From the NCBI GenBank assembly GCA_019828545.1, contig JACVRA010000063.1, positions 434,001-498,000 on the forward strand: a DNA stretch of 64,000 bases, written 5' to 3'. Shown one piece after another: positions 46,956-56,974 of this stretch. This DNA comes from Paracamarosporium sp. OC-R06-R3. Its lineage: Eukaryota > Ascomycota > Dothideomycetes > Pleosporales > Didymosphaeriaceae. Under the pieces are notes generated by a model. The model was not told where the DNA came from, did no database searches, and saw only the letters and a list, made by a program, of their open reading frames with translations. Both the position numbers and the translations under genes were made by a program. Position 1 is the first letter of the stretch, and every line of letters starts with the position of its first letter.

Positions 46956-48884
46956 TTAGCCTTTCACGTCCCTACCAATGTAGACCACCTTCTTCCGGTA
47001 GTCTGGGAGATCTTCCTCGTTCTTGATCGGAAATTTCTTCACCGCCTCATTCGCCCGGATGATCGCTTCTCTAGCTCCATCCCACGTCTTCCGCTTTCCT
47101 GTCTCGAAGTAGCGGAATGCATGCGCTGTCTCTATTCCGTTGTTCATGAGATAGCTCATCTTTGGATCCTTAAACCAGAATTTCCACCCTTTAACCCCCC
47201 ACCCGAGATTTTCCATTCCCGTGCCCGCCGCTTCATGCAAGAATCCCTGGAACTCCCAACTCTTCACCATACTCTTGTCGAAGCTGCCTTCTGTCTTGTC
47301 AAGGGCGTAGCAGGAGGCCAACCACGCGTGGTGTTTGTCTACATCTGATTCCATTGTGCTGAGGGAAGGGAGCGGGTGCACGTTGCGGAAGATGTTGGAT
47401 ACAGCCATGGATTGTACATCATTGAAGGAGAAACCGTTATTTTTGCCGTAGGCGGAGTGGCACAGAAGTGCCATCGAGTCGGCGTATTTGGGCGGGAAGA
47501 TGTTGTGCCAAAGTCGCGGAAACTCTGGTCCAGCATGATTGGATGGCCGACTGGTTTCAAGGAAGGGTACGACGGTCAGATCGGCGGCATAGCCTGTTGC
47601 GCAGATGACAGCATCCACATCTTCGATTACAGTTCCGTCCGTAAGTTCGATACTGTGTGGACCAAGGAATCGCTTTATCCCGTGCAACGACGTGATTTTC
47701 CCGGCTCTGAGCAAAGGGATGATGGTGTCGCTAGCTCCAGGTAGACTCAGTGCTATGCTAGGACTAGGCAGAATGCGCCACTCTGGATCCAAGTCGCCCC
47801 AGGTTTTGCGCATGAGATAGTTCAATGCTTTATCGCTTAACCACTGTGCTACAGAGGGGAAGTAGCGTTGCAGGAGGAACCCAGTTTGGCGGCGTCGCCA
47901 GCTGAGCAGTAGATCTGCGGGTGTGTTATCTCGCCAAGTAGGGAATACATACATCCCCCGCCGATGAGAGAGGTATATCTTTGAAGCGTAGGGTAAGATG
48001 TTGTTTATCACGTCTGAGGCGGTACTAGACATGCCGACCATGACGACGTTCTTGCCCTTGTATTTCTCCACGCTGATGTGTTTAGCAAGCCTATAATGGT
48101 TGTGTGGCATGAAAGGGGACAGGTGCTTACTCTTCTGGTCGGAATTGTTGCGCGTGCATGAGGATACCTTGGAACTTCTCTTCGGCTTCGAATTTCGGTA
48201 TTTGCGGATATGTCTGGTACCCGTGACAGAGAGCTACTTTGTCAAATTCTTCGACTTTGATTTTCCCGTCGGTTAGGAGTTCGACACGCCATCTTGTGTC
48301 GTCTTCGTTGCGGCCGACTTTCTTTAGTGACGTGTCAAAGACGATGTCCTTGAGCAGATCGAAATGTTTCGCATAGGACTCCATGAACTCTTGGAATTGT
48401 GCTTGCTACATCCGGAAACACACATCGTAAGTACCCACCCCCAAAAGTCTAGCAGTTGTATACGAACCGTTAGATGTGGTGGGTAGTCTGGCAGGCGTGT
48501 CAGTAAGTAATACTATCCGCTCATCAAAGTAAAAGTAAACTTACGGTCTGGCATTGGAAAGTCAGACATGCCGCAAGTATACTTGCTAATCAGCGCTCGC
48601 GTAGCTGTTCATATTTCTGTTAGCTATCACTCGTTCCACACAGGATCAATAACTCACAAGGTAACGCTGTGGTCATTGAAGGGTCCTTCGTATATGCCCA
48701 CAAACCCCCAACCTGCTTTCGGCGTTCGAAACATGTAACCTTGAACCCATCCTCCCGCAGAGTTTTGAGCATAGACAGTCCGCAAGCTCCTGTGAGCTTC
48801 GTAGTCAGCTATGTATCTTTTCTTTTGTTAACTAGATGTTTGTCTCTCACCAGCGCCTATGACAGCAACTGTTTGCTGAGCCAT
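46956..48884 (-). CDS. Flavin-containing monooxygenase (class B, FMO type)
   Basis: FAD- and NADPH-dependent oxygenase of 551 residues in six exons: 48884-48851, 48789-48658, 48604-48545, 48487-48468, 48405-48131 and 48090-46956. The FAD site is VIGAGACGLSML (Gly10, 12, 15) with the acidic end CFERRKQVGGLW. Typical FMO passages follow: SDFPMPDHYPPHLTQAQFQEF across two junctions, the identifying motif FQGILMHAQQF (F-x-G-x3-H-x3-F), and ICATGYAADL. The second nucleotide site reads VVMVGMSSTASDVI, a variant of the usual G-x-G-x-S/A pattern. A GSDTIIPLL-like region and HAWLASCYALDK follow. Substrates of fungal FMOs range from amines and sulfides to secondary metabolites and cannot be predicted here. 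The fifth intron is only 40 bases, the shortest in the window. Confidence 0.9.
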
Positions 48885-50197
48885 ATTGGTAGGTTTGAGC
48901 AACGCTCCCGTGTACAGCATCGATAGTCGTTTCCGGGAGAAAGTGAATTTGAAACCGACCACGCATATGAACATCCAACGGCACAACACATGTACGGCAT
49001 GCTGAAGGAGCTGGCAGAAGGGATAGCGCTTACTGCGGCACAGTGCACTGGGTTGCAGCTATGCCAAGGTTGGGCTAGATTGATCGCTCGCGCTGACCAA
49101 TCACATTTCGTTTGACTGTTGGATTTGGGGCCAGAAGCTGCCCGACATTGTCGGTATCTTCAATATGATGACCCGATACTATAATTTCACCAGAAGCTTG
49201 TCTTCTGTACTTACATTATGTATCGCTGATACTTCTATCTTCTTTACTCGATATAGTTTCTGTCATATACGCAGCGTGTGTGATGACGCAGCTGCTCTTG
49301 CACCATTTGGTAGTAGAGGTGCAGCCTGCTATTCAACCGGCATCATCTTGCGACAACAAGTCTGACTACTCACGCATCCTCTGGGCGGAACCACAAGATC
49401 TCCGAGGTTGTCTTGCGTAACGCAGTTCCCAGAATCATGAGTGACCGGGGTGTCTCCTAATGTTGGATAGGTTATGTCCAAGTTAAGACGAAGGCATAAA
49501 ACACGGAGGTTACCCAATTGCACTCACGCTCACAATGCCTTGAAAGGGCAGCTCCTAGTTATAAGGGATTGTTGTTTGCTTGACAACATACGGTTCCAGG
49601 ACAATATCTCTTGGTCTGTGACGAGGCTTCGAGCCATGTCATCTAATCTGATAAGATACCTTATTATAGCCTACACTACGCTTAATCTGAATAGGAGAGA
49701 AGTTTCGACTAGAGATAGGATATATTTGCACAGCTATAAAAGGAGAAGTAGGACCTAAGGAGTCTCATAGTTGAGGTGATTGGATGTGTGCATATACTCT
49801 ACTGCCGAAATGTACCACGGTAATGATTCTTCAGCTGAGTTAGTCGAAAATAGTTGGTGACATTCGTCTAATATTCAACATTATTTAATCAGTTTTATAG
49901 TCGCGCGAGGATATCAACGTTTCGATCAAATGATCTTCAAGCTGATGTGATCTTGGTGACCGCCTTGGACGTGACGTACACCTGGCATGGAGTTCAGTCC
50001 ATAACGGTCAAGCCAGTAGCTGACTGGTACTTCCCGGCGCCTTCCGCTCGCTCAAAGTTCCTAATTAGTAATCGGCCTAACCCGGTTAACTGGTTTGGGT
50101 CGAAACCTACGTACTCATTGTCATTGATACTGATGAGGTCCAGCCGTCATTCCATATTGCTCTCTTCTTTTTCGCACTCCAGGTCTAATAGAAATCA
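48885..50197. other. Intergenic, AT-rich
   Basis: About 1.3 kb between the monooxygenase start (minus) and the chorismate mutase start (plus), so both promoters lie here. The middle, roughly 49,150-49,950, is notably AT-rich. Open frames are below 115 codons and none is family-like. No transposon remnant could be identified by eye. Confidence 0.55.
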
Positions 50198-50789
50198 ATG
50201 GCTATCAACAAACTTGTTTTATTGTTCACCTTCGCAGCTGCGAGTGCTTGTGCTCCATCAACTTGCACCTTTGTACCGTCAATGAATGCCACAGCTACGA
50301 ACTATCCCGGTTCACCTTTCCTCAACACAACTAATCCCTACCCGTACGATATTTCTACTCTGACCGGTGTTCCTATTGCATCAATCTGCACATCTCAGAC
50401 TGAGAACCGAACGGCCGAACTTGCATGCGCACGCTCGTACATCGACGCCATCGACGAGCAACTTGCATTTCTTTATGCACGCAGATTGGGCTATGCGGCT
50501 GTGGCTGGTGCTAGCAAGTTCGCAACTAATACAAGTTTGAACGATCCTTCTAGGAACGATATTGTAGCAGAAGGCATGGCTGCCAAGGTTTTGAAGGTGA
50601 GTGATATGGTAGAAGCATGCAAGCTGGCGTTTCCTGATTACTAGACAGTACGGCGGGACCGAGGCTGCTGGGAGAGTGATGGGCGGAGAAGGGTGTATGA
50701 TATATGCGGCGTTGGATTACGAGGTTGAAATCATACAAAAGGATTGTGACAGTCAATTTACGGTGGATGTGACGAGGGTGTGCGAGTAG
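50198..50789 (+). CDS. Secreted chorismate mutase (AroQ/CM_2 type)
   Basis: Chorismate mutase turns chorismate into prephenate, the branch to phenylalanine and tyrosine; secreted forms occur in plant-associated fungi. Exons 50198-50596 and 50649-50789; 179 residues. The intron runs from GTGAGT to GACAG and contains the in-frame TAG at 50642-50644, so an unspliced reading ends early at 148 residues. A signal peptide covers about residues 1-18 (MAINKLVLLFTFAAASAC). The helix ARSYIDAIDEQLAFLYARR resembles the first helix of bacterial AroQ: Arg79, Arg96, Lys107, Asp116 and Arg119 have the same spacing as Escherichia coli Arg11, Arg28, Lys39, Asp48 and Arg51. The position equal to Glu52 is Asn120. 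Exon 2 adds YGGTEAAGRVMGG and three Cys that may form disulfides. Confidence 0.85.
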
Positions 50790-51531
50790 GCTAGTTCGCT
50801 TTATCCTAGGCTCACTCTCCTGCAAGTAGCATCCAGTACCTTCTTGAATCATTCGATCGTACTGTGAAGAGAAACGTCTTCAAACTGAAAGATATTGTAC
50901 ATATGAGCGGATAGCAAAGTAATGACTCGAACAGCTTCCGGTAGGTTTCTCAACGACCGGTTCTTATGGTCAGTCAAGCTCGTAGCAGTGAGTGTGCGTG
51001 GGCGGTGTATGGGCTGCAGTCCAGGAACCAGGTCTGCGGAGAGACCAAGGCTGCATACCCGTACGGTATCCTGGGGTCAATCAGGCGTCGGCGGAGGTTG
51101 GAGCTGGAAGCTGCCTGTTTTGGGACGAGGTGGCGGCGGGCTGCAACGGTGCGGCCCACACGACGGTGCCGTGTTTCCGAGCTGAGGCGTGTGCGCCAAC
51201 GTCAGGTCGGCAACATTCACACTGGAACCATGACAGACGGTGAATGCGACCAAAGCAGCAGACAAGTGCGAGTGCCCGCCGCAGGGACCCAAGGCGGTCG
51301 TCGGATGAACGATGAATGGGCACGCACGTGCCACTCCCGCCAAGCGCGCTAGCCAGCTGAAAACATTCCGGCCAGCTACGTCACGTTTCTCTCCTTCCCT
51401 CCGCGTTGCACAGTCTCGTGTGCCCCATGGCTCCGTATCCTCGGACATCTCCCACAGCCCGCTAGCTTACATAGGCCATGCAGCCCTGACGTTCCGGTGG
51501 ACTCGCCGTCGACCTTGCACGGCCTGTGAAC
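50790..51531. other. Intergenic: promoter of the seven-helix protein gene
   Basis: About 740 bases. GC-rich open frames up to 128 codons on both strands overlap each other and show no family resemblance. The last 150 bases are CT-rich, fitting a 5' leader. Confidence 0.55.
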
Positions 51532-52661
51532 ATGGCAATAGGGAGGAGCTTGGCGTACGGAGCTACCGTCAACATCATCACGCTCATCATTTACTTCATA
51601 TACTTCTGCATTGCTGTATGGCTTTCGATTCGCCAGGGCCTGGGTCACAATTTCCCCTGGATGTGCATGATCATCCTGTCTCTCTGCCGCCTTACCCAGG
51701 TTGTCCCTCTTCCAGCCAGCGCCTGGCTCTGTACCGCTAACACACACAGGTGGCGCTCGATCTTGCAGCAACCGTCATATATCCTGAAACCAAACTTTCA
51801 AACACCACCCTGGAGACCGGCGTTGCCATACTCACCGAAATCAGCTTGACCCCGCTGTTCATGTCAACCGCAAGTGTGCTCAACATGACATCTGGACCAA
51901 AAGGGCGCCGCATGCAGTGGGTCCTGCTTCTTCTGTATATTCCTCTTATAATTTCGCTCGTCCTGATCGTCGCCGGAGGTATCGACCCGGCTTCCCGCGA
52001 TGGACCTACCTTTGCAGCAACCGAATCGACCAAAGCTGGCATTGTTCTGTACTGTACTTGTTTCATCATACTAATATGGGCGACTACCATCATAGCGGCG
52101 CGTCTGTATCTTGCAAGCCCGCTCGAAGTCAAGATCTTGACCACCGTTGTCCTCAGCCTGCCTTTCTTTCTAGTTGATGTGGTATATATGATGTGCTTTG
52201 CTTTTGAAGGCAAACGTCAACGTCAGCGGTTTAATGTCATCAGCGGAGACGTCACGATACAACTTTGCATGTAAGTCAAACATTCCTTGTGGAGCATTCT
52301 GGACATGTCCATTGTCTCCGCTGCCGTACTTGCTATCCTATTGCACCGGCTTGAAAATTCATGCGCACGCTCTGGCGTGTGCGAGTGCATTTTCTCGTGT
52401 ACAAGCTTATCACCTGACAGGCAAGTTATTATGGAGTATATCATCGTGGGTCTGTACCTTGGACTGGGCCTGAAGATCCCAGACAAAGCTGCTAAGCTGA
52501 AGGAGAAAGTCATAGGAGATCGTGACTATGAACAATTGAGAGAGACATTTCTCTGGAAAATGTACGAAGCAGGCTCCGCTACAGTGGCTGTAGTCGTGAT
52601 GCCTGGGCTGAGATTTGCACACTGGATGTTGGGGAGGATACTTCGCTCGGGCGCGTCATGA
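51532..52661 (+). CDS. Seven-helix integral membrane protein (DUF7702-like)
   Basis: Three exons, 51532-51699, 51750-52270 and 52421-52661, giving 309 residues. Seven hydrophobic segments can be counted: IITLIIYFIYFCIAVWLSI, FPWMCMIILSLCR to TVI, GVAILTEISLTPLFMSTASVL, WVLLLLYIPLIISLVLIVAGG, GIVLYCTCFIILIWATTII, TTVVLSLPFFLVDVVYMMCF and VIMEYIIVGLYLGLGL, followed by a charged tail (AAKLKEKVIGDRDYEQ). The pattern, with an early RLTQVALDLAA and FNVISGDVTIQLCM before the last helix, resembles the fungal DUF7702 family of unknown function. The second intron is 150 bases, longer than its neighbours, and its boundaries are less certain than those of the first. The start at 51532 is preferred to a non-ATG extension. 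Confidence 0.82.
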
Positions 52662-53224
52662 TAAAGAACAAAGCACTACTACCAGCTTTGCAGGGACATC
52701 AAGAGCGTCACTATGAACCGGAGGATCAGGCCCTCTATACATTACCGTCCTGCGTCCGCGAATCATTAGTGATCCCAGTCATAAATCCTCGATAAATCCT
52801 CGAAGGATCATCTACGACTGGGACTGCTTAACTCTCCCCTGTCAACATTGGAAGAACAACAACGGCCGGTGCTTGGAACGCACATCAAAGAATGACAAGC
52901 ACTGCCACGCTTCCTAGATCCGTGCCGCTACCGTAGTGTTGGGTTGGTATAGCTCTACTATCACCCCGAATTGGGACGAGAAAGTCAAGCGAACTTCGTC
53001 TAGCACATCTGGCACGCCTTGCGATGGTACAGCATCAGCTCGAAATTGGTGGCTATTTTCCACGCCCCGCGACATGCTGCAGAGCCGCGACGTCGTCGTT
53101 TTGTCCCGCTTGGGAAGTCGGAATGCTTGGCGAAGTGGAATGTTATCACTTCAAAATAGTATAAAAGAACTTGGTACACTCGTTCGTGTGCCACATCGTC
53201 TACAAGACTCACCAATAAGACTCA
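52662..53224. other. Intergenic, holds an inverted repeat
   Basis: About 560 bases between two plus-strand genes, containing the 3' flank of the seven-helix gene, the inverted repeat at 52773-52823 and the promoter of the Thr-rich gene. Minus- and plus-strand open frames of 71-107 codons show no family resemblance. Confidence 0.55.
52773..52823. repeat. Inverted repeat with internal direct duplication
   Basis: TCCCAGTC at 52773-52780 pairs perfectly with GACTGGGA at 52816-52823. The enclosed loop holds two consecutive copies of ATAAATCCTCG and a smaller hairpin, ATCCT-CGA-AGGAT. It begins about 110 bases after the stop of the seven-helix gene, so it could act as an RNA structure in the 3' untranslated region, a factor-binding site, or a small footprint. 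Confidence 0.6.
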
Positions 53225-54465
53225 ATGAAGATTCTATCTACCCTCTTCTTGTTTTTTAGTACATCACATGCTGGGGCGGTGGCCGGCGTCTGCAGTGTCC
53301 AACCAAAGTCTGCTTGTCTGTCATATGTGTGCAATGCCGTTCGCTCGACTCTAAAATCATGCTTATACGATCTCAGCCAAGTTGAAGCTCAAGATCGCCA
53401 CATGTTCTAAGCCAGTATCGACGGTGACCCGAACATTGACAATATATCCCAGGACAACAACAACGGTCACTGAAACACAGACGAACATATCAAAGAAACC
53501 TGCGTCAGTAGCTGGTTCATTCTCTGAAGATTTGATTGACCCTTCGCAGTACTGTGCAGCGCACTTTGCTGAGAACGGTTACAAGCACGAGCGTAACACA
53601 GCCCACGTTGGTGGAAACCATAATAACAACAGACCAGACAACGGCTATTGTGTCTAAAACCTTAACGATCACTGAGACTAGCACAGCGTAAGTGTCGATG
53701 TGATCTACCAGTAAAGATGGTTCTGACGTCTGTTTTAGAACTACAACGACGACATCCACTTCTACCATCCCTTATCAGGGTGAACCATGCCCAGATATCC
53801 ATTTAGTGGTTGAGAGAGGTGCGCACAATTTTGGACTACCTCACCATTGCTCTTGCCACCTTACGACGACAAAAGCGTGTGCACAAACCACTACGACTTG
53901 GGAAACGGAAGAAGAACCCACTGTGACCTCCACCTTTACTAAGTATAGGTTGACAACGATCGTCAAATATGAAACCGAGACGATAAACAAGCTGCAGACC
54001 AGCACGGCAGTGGTTGTGTTGGTCTCAACATACACTTCCATAACCTCAGTCGGCGTCACGGTAACCCAAACCACGACTGCTACCGACACAGAGACAGCTA
54101 CAACAAACACTACCACGGCCTCTACCTCCGTTGCAACCGTGCAGGCCGGCCCCTGCGACAATCCCACGCTGTTCACCACCATTAGACCTAATTACCCCCT
54201 TGCCATCGAGGGCGCGCTTTCCGACTCCTTCAGCCCCCAGGATTGCTGTGTTCGTTGCTTTGAATCTAATATGGGATGTGTGTACTACCGATTTTCTGAA
54301 TTTATCTGCTATCAGTATGTCATTCCGGATAGCGCTCCTACGAGCCCTTGTGTCACAGATTCGTGTCGAAAGGGCAGGCCAGTACTTATTCCGCTACCGG
54401 GCGATGGGAGCACGTACGGACTGGGAATCTGCGCGCCACCCGGATTTGACGGTGGGTTTTCTTGA
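53225..54465 (+). CDS. Secreted Thr-rich protein with Cys-rich PAN-like C-terminus (exon model incomplete)
   Basis: The first exon starts at 53225 with a clear signal peptide (MKILSTLFLFFSTSHAGAVA) and a Cys-bearing head. The next coding stretch, frame shifted, reads CSKPVSTVTRTLTIYPRTTTTVTET and ends near 53503. A third runs 53550-53687 (VTSTSVTQPTLVETIITTD) and a fourth 53739-54465, after a clear GTAAGT...TTTTAG intron. Long Thr/Val/Ser runs suggest a heavily O-glycosylated stalk. The C-terminal domain (GPCDNPTLF, then FSPQDCCVRCFESNMGCVYYRF, then GICAPPGF) has Cys spacing like PAN/apple adhesion domains. The junction of exons 1 and 2 could not be fixed. A possible last intron, 54452-54498, would replace the final FS by 17 residues and end at 54557. 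Function unknown; wall-associated adhesion is a guess. Confidence 0.65.
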
Positions 54466-55176
54466 AGACTTAACACTCATCTCATCCACGATACATAGCC
54501 TGGGCTTTAGAATATCTAGCCAAAGAGAATAGTCGACAATACCTTGAGGATCGCTAATGCCCATTCGCTTTCGAAGAGACTACAAGCTGGACCTCTAATT
54601 CAAGATTTTGATTGATTGACGATTAAGCTGATACATAAACTCTGCGTTCTTCCAGTGCCCAAAAATCATGTAGCGAAATACCTTTTCCAAAGCTGAGGGA
54701 TAAAGCTGAGGTCAATCTGGTGGCCGCGGTACCAGTTGATCGTCCTGTACTTCTTTGCCCTCTAATAATGCCTCGTCGTTTTTGGTACTCTGCTTATCAC
54801 GTTAATATAGGATCGTCAACTTGACATCATTTTAATCATCATTCTGTATGGATAAACTTCGCTAGCTTCTTTCGTGGTAAGTATATATATCTTTCTCTTA
54901 TTAAAACTGCTGGAGAACGTTTTGATGGAGTGAAAGGTGAGTTGGAGGTCCCCCTAGTAACGCAGGGCACTGGCTGCCGCTGGAAGGAGGTAAAGACATA
55001 ACTCGTCAGAAAGCACGCCTGGACCTATGTTCCGTGGTGCGCATGATGCATCCTGAATGGCACCAAATCATATACGAATCCAGATCTTTGTCTGTATTGA
55101 AATCTACATGAATTGTACACCGCCTCCGTGGCCGGGGAATATAATACATATATGAATGTCACCTTTACACACAATT
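54466..55176. other. Intergenic between convergent genes, AT-rich
   Basis: About 710 bases, AT-rich, separating the Thr-rich gene (plus) from the MHR1 stop (minus). Apart from the possible short last exon of the Thr-rich gene (to 54557), no gene is recognised. Confidence 0.55.
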
Positions 55177-56727
55177 CTAAGCGTCCGCGCGCTTGAACGG
55201 ATTCTTCACCTCCGGGAGGTACTTCCACACTCCCGTCTTTTCCGGTTCTGGCTCAAGCTCCGGCTCACTCAAACCTTGTGCCTCTAATGCCTGCCTCTCT
55301 AAACCTTTGATCATCCCCTGCACTTCATCTTGAACAGCAATTTGATACTGTTCCGGGTTCAAGAGATGCACGTCTTGCCTCGAACTCCTTAAATTGAGCG
55401 CATCGTGGACAACAGCATCCGGCCAGTACCCTGCCGCATACTCCGCGTTGCGCAGGTCTGCCCACTTGAGTTCCACATTCATAGAAAATGGCCGCGGAAG
55501 TTGTTTTTTGTGCTCAGCAGGCAGGATGGAGCGAGTCACGGGGTGATCTCGTGCGTCAGCTCGTAGCTTAGCAAGAAAAGCGTCCTCAAGCTTAGTGATT
55601 TCAGCTTGCTTTTCGGCCAACGATTGTTGAAAGTCCTCTTGTGATCGGTCCAAAAGCGCGATTTCCTTTCTTAGGTTATCTAGTTTTGCCTGGGCACCGA
55701 CCTCTCTGGCTGGCATAGCTTGGGCAGCGTGTTCCTCTTGTGTCTTTATAAATTCCTCAGTGCCTTGAACTTGTTTGAGTTGTTCAATCTTTCGTCGTGC
55801 TCGCAGGACCCGTCGCAAGCGGATCTCGTGACCCTTCTTCGCATCCTTTAACCGCTTGATGTCCGCCTCGTCGCGGTTGCGTTTCGTTCCGAACTGCCAC
55901 TCAAGGTTGTTGATCTGTTGCTCTAGCCACTTCGGATTGCTGGCGTCCCTAGCATCCCTCGACAATGCCTCAGCCTCCTCCCACATCTTCTTCATCAATC
56001 CAAGTGAAATCTTCTCTTGCCCCACGACCCTTCGCCGCATGTCCACTGACTGGTGCTGCTGTGTGTTCAAAACTTCTGCTAAATCGGCACTGGTGTTTGC
56101 GACCTGGTCCATAATCTTTCTCATTCTAGATTGGGCTGTTAGTCTCACCCATTCCGGGTTCGTCTTGTCCCAAGATGACTCGTGTAGGTGGCGAAGTTCG
56201 CGAAGCTTGCGGAAGGCCTGCAGACCTTGCTCTGGGGCGGGAAACGTGACAACGCAGTGGGGTGTCCATTCGTCGGGTCGGATGGCAGGCGGCTTGGAGT
56301 GTTTGCCGAGGAAGGGGAGCTGATCCAGGTGGTATTTCTGCAACAGGTCAGAACACAGACGAGATGGATGCGGGCATCAGCATACATCGAGCAGTTCGAC
56401 GAGCGAGTAGATGACCTGTCCCGTCTTGACATTGGCGAAGACATAAATGATCTGGCCGTGCTTGGCCGTCCCCTGTGGATCCACGAGATCCTTGACCGTG
56501 TGCGGTTTGAAGGATAACTTGTGTGTCTTCTTGCCGGGCTGCTGCTTCCATTTCGGATTGACGACGATCTGCAGGCTCAGGGCCGTCTGCGGCTTGGAAA
56601 GGTCTAGGGCATGGCCGCGTAGCCTGGTGTGGAGGGTGCCGTGGTCGTCGGGGTGCACACGGGCAATGTTGAGCGGCCGCAGCTGCTTGGGCGCCCTGAA
56701 GCGCAGCCTCGCGAGGTTGCGCGGCAT
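55177..56727 (-). CDS. MHR1: Mitochondrial ribosomal protein mL67 / Mhr1
   Basis: Component of the large mitochondrial ribosomal subunit; in budding yeast Mhr1 was first described in mitochondrial DNA recombination. Two exons, 56727-56386 and 56337-55177, with a 48-base intron; 500 residues. The N-terminal half is the family domain: RPLNIARVHPDDHGTLHTRL, SLQIVVNPKWKQQPGKKTHKL, IIYVFANVKTGQVIYSL and, over the intron, LLDKYHLDQLPFLGKHSKPP. The second half is a long charged helical region (KRLKDAKKGHEIRLRRVLRA) absent from the yeast protein of about 226 residues, which fits the enlarged form in filamentous fungi. The Arg-rich start (MPRNLARLRFRAPKQLR) suits mitochondrial import. It is divergent from VPS38, with 247 bases between the two starts. 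Confidence 0.92.
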
Positions 56728-56974
56728 GATGGCAGGCGGGCAATGGCAACGGGGCGCGTCGATGTCGGCTGGTCGAGTCGGCGCCGCAAAACTTCAGAAG
56801 CTCCCTTGGCGCACGGACCCATGCGCGCATCATATCCACGGCTCGACGCCCCACGAGCCGAGACGCGCATCATGCACGCTGCTCAACGCCCTACTCATGT
56901 GCATCGTTTCTGTTATGCTTCTCGGGCAGGCTGTCGCGTAACCCAAACCCCTCGCTCTGCGGCTACACAGCAGC
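56728..56974. promoter_or_regulatory. Divergent promoter shared by MHR1 and VPS38
   Basis: Only 247 bases lie between the two start codons, so both 5' untranslated regions and core promoters are compressed here. It is GC-rich in its left part. Specific factor sites were not assigned. Confidence 0.7.

Noticed and set aside
49150..49950. AT-rich segment considered as a RIP-decayed transposon
   Set aside because: No terminal repeats, no decayed transposase or polymerase frame and no second copy in the window could be seen.
53517..53768. Val-rich open frames on the minus strand (also 53841-54182)
   Set aside because: They are the complement of Thr-rich coding repeats on the plus strand, which routinely give Val-rich shadows.
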